A stretch of DNA of 64,000 bases from NCBI GenBank assembly GCA_902779875.1, contig CACZCX010000002.1, positions 1 to 64,000 of the forward strand. The letters run 5' to 3'. This stretch comes from an uncultured Bacteroidales bacterium (lineage in GTDB: Bacteria > Bacteroidota > Bacteroidia > Bacteroidales > Bacteroidaceae). This document shows positions 63,055 to 64,000 of the stretch, in pieces. Made by a program: the position numbers and the translations under genes. The notes beneath the pieces are model-generated. The model did no database searches, had not been told where the DNA came from, and saw only the letters and a program-made list of their open reading frames with translations. Each line of letters starts with the position of its first letter. Within the stretch, counting starts at the first letter, position 1.

Positions 63055-64000
63055 TCAGGAAAGTTCCGAAATAGCCTTACGGGCACGTCTCAGGGTCTCT
63101 TCACGACCCAGGAAATCAGTTATGCAGAATATCTGCGGACCCATAGCGGCACCAACCAGAGTAACACGCAAGGCGTTCATGACCTTGCCTGTGGCGTAGC
63201 CCTTGGAGGCTATCCACTCCATTACCTTGGGCTCAAGTGTCTCACCGTTCCAGTCCTCCTGTGCCTCAAGGAAGTCGCACAGTTCGGCGGTGGTGCGGGG
63301 AGCCTCGTCTTTCCACCATTTCTTGAGTGATTTCTCATCGAACTCAACGGGTGCCTGGAACAGGTATGAGCAGTTGTCCCAGAGCTCGCCTACAAAGTTG
63401 ACGCGGTTCTTTACAAGACCTACGGCTGTCTCCACGCGCTCCATAGGAGCCTTGATGCCGTGGCTTTCAAGAATGGGGTTGAAGAGTTCCGCAATCTCAC
63501 GGTCGCTCTTGAGCATTATGTATTCGTGGTTGAACCACACAAGCTTCTGATAGTTGAAACGGGCACCTGCCTTGCTGCATTTCTCAAGGTTGAAAAGGTC
63601 AACCATCTCATCCATTGACATGATCTCGCGGTCATCACCCGGATTCCAGCCCAGCAGGGCCAGGAAGTTGATCACTGCCTCGGGCAGATAGTCTTTCTCA
63701 CGGTAGCCCGATGATACCTCACCGGTCTTGGGATCGTGCCACTCCAGGGGGAACACGGGGAATCCCAGACGGTCGCCGTCACGCTTGCTGAGTTTGCCGT
63801 TACCCTCGGGCTTGAGCAGCAGAGGAAGGTGTGCAAACTGCGGCATGGTATCCTCCCAACCGAACGCGCGGTAGAGAAGAACGTGCAGAGGAGCGGACGG
63901 AAGCCACTCTTCGCCTCGTATTACATGGGTCACTTCCATCAGATGGTCATCAACGATGTTGGCCAGATGGTATGTGGGGAGCTGGTCTGCCGATTTGTAA
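63055..64000 (-). CDS. gltX: Glutamyl-tRNA synthetase, C-terminal part (cut by window edge)
   Basis: Only the last about 315 residues are present; the frame runs off the right end ([20 protein letters not shown] precedes the first internal Met). It holds [19 protein letters not shown], the KMSKS-like KLSKRDGD, and the all-helical anticodon-binding end. Charges tRNA-Glu. The HIGH motif lies beyond the window. Upstream of waaA. Confidence 0.95.
   Translation of the reverse strand, partial: YKSADQLPTYHLANIVDDHLMEVTHVIRGEEWLPSAPLHVLLYRAFGWEDTMPQFAHLPLLLKPEGNGKLSKRDGDRLGFPVFPLEWHDPKTGEVSSGYREKDYLPEAVINFLALLGWNPGDDREIMSMDEMVDLFNLEKCSKAGARFNYQKLVWFNHEYIMLKSDREIAELFNPILESHGIKAPMERVETAVGLVKNRVNFVGELWDNCSYLFQAPVEFDEKSLKKWWKDEAPRTTAELCDFLEAQEDWNGETLEPKVMEWIASKGYATGKVMNALRVTLVGAAMGPQIFCITDFLGREETLRRARKAISELS

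Noticed and set aside
1..64000. CRISPR arrays, insertion sequences, prophage or toxin-antitoxin modules
   Set aside because: No regularly spaced repeats, transposase, phage structural gene or paired small toxin/antitoxin frames were seen.

Overview
The window is ordinary chromosome from a member of the Bacteroidales (phylum Bacteroidota). Three things point there. Promoters repeatedly carry the phylum-specific -7 box TAnnTTTG. The gene set is typical of the group: PorZ-like protein, hybrid two-component regulators with propeller sensors, the BamA/OmpH envelope cluster, and a three-subunit fumarate reductase. Signal peptides and lipoboxes are of Bacteroidota type. A PorZ-like protein with a C-terminal sorting domain suggests a lineage that keeps the type IX secretion system (Prevotellaceae- or Porphyromonadaceae-like), but genus cannot be fixed from this sequence. 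I see no prophage, insertion sequence, integrative element or CRISPR array.

Layout. 0-6 kb: a dispersed repeat copy, then the leuS-rdgB-porZ operon. 6-17 kb: an AT-rich 445-bp gap, a small SpoU methyltransferase, polA divergent from a polyprenyl synthase, then the minus-strand translation/DNA-repair/nucleotide operon mnmG-apt-uvrC-dtd-deoC. A near-perfect parS centromere site lies between mnmG and apt, and a highly structured inverted-repeat element lies upstream of mnmG. 17-27 kb: two paralogous double-domain acid phosphatases flank a glycosidase-like protein, a rhodanese/metallo-hydrolase lipoprotein and the frdCAB respiratory operon. 27-33 kb: a BlaI/M56 regulatory pair with a visible operator, small lipoprotein and GNAT genes, a cobalamin adenosyltransferase operon and a tRNA-Leu(UAA). 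33-37.6 kb: an esterase with an odd Met/Gly-rich insert, then pyrE-SRPBCC-argH and a Rieske-like lipoprotein. 37.7-45.7 kb: an envelope operon (two DUF genes, undecaprenyl-PP synthase, BamA, three OmpH/Skp chaperones, MurI). 45.7-52 kb: lolE-like permease, rbfA, O-methyltransferase, xerD, an OmpA/TPR lipoprotein and dprA. 52-60 kb: two giant tandem hybrid two-component regulators. 60-64 kb: mdh, gamma carbonic anhydrase, waaA and the 3' part of gltX.

How it fits together: most genes serve growth and envelope building (tRNA charging, lipid-linked precursors, outer-membrane assembly, peptidoglycan, Kdo addition) and anaerobic fumarate respiration (mdh, frdCAB and polyprenyl/quinone synthesis are all here). 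No obvious new multi-gene system is present. The most unusual items are the repeat element present in two related copies, the parS site, the degenerate second receiver of the regulator pair, the Rieske-like protein with Cys-rich ligands, and the double-domain phosphatases.
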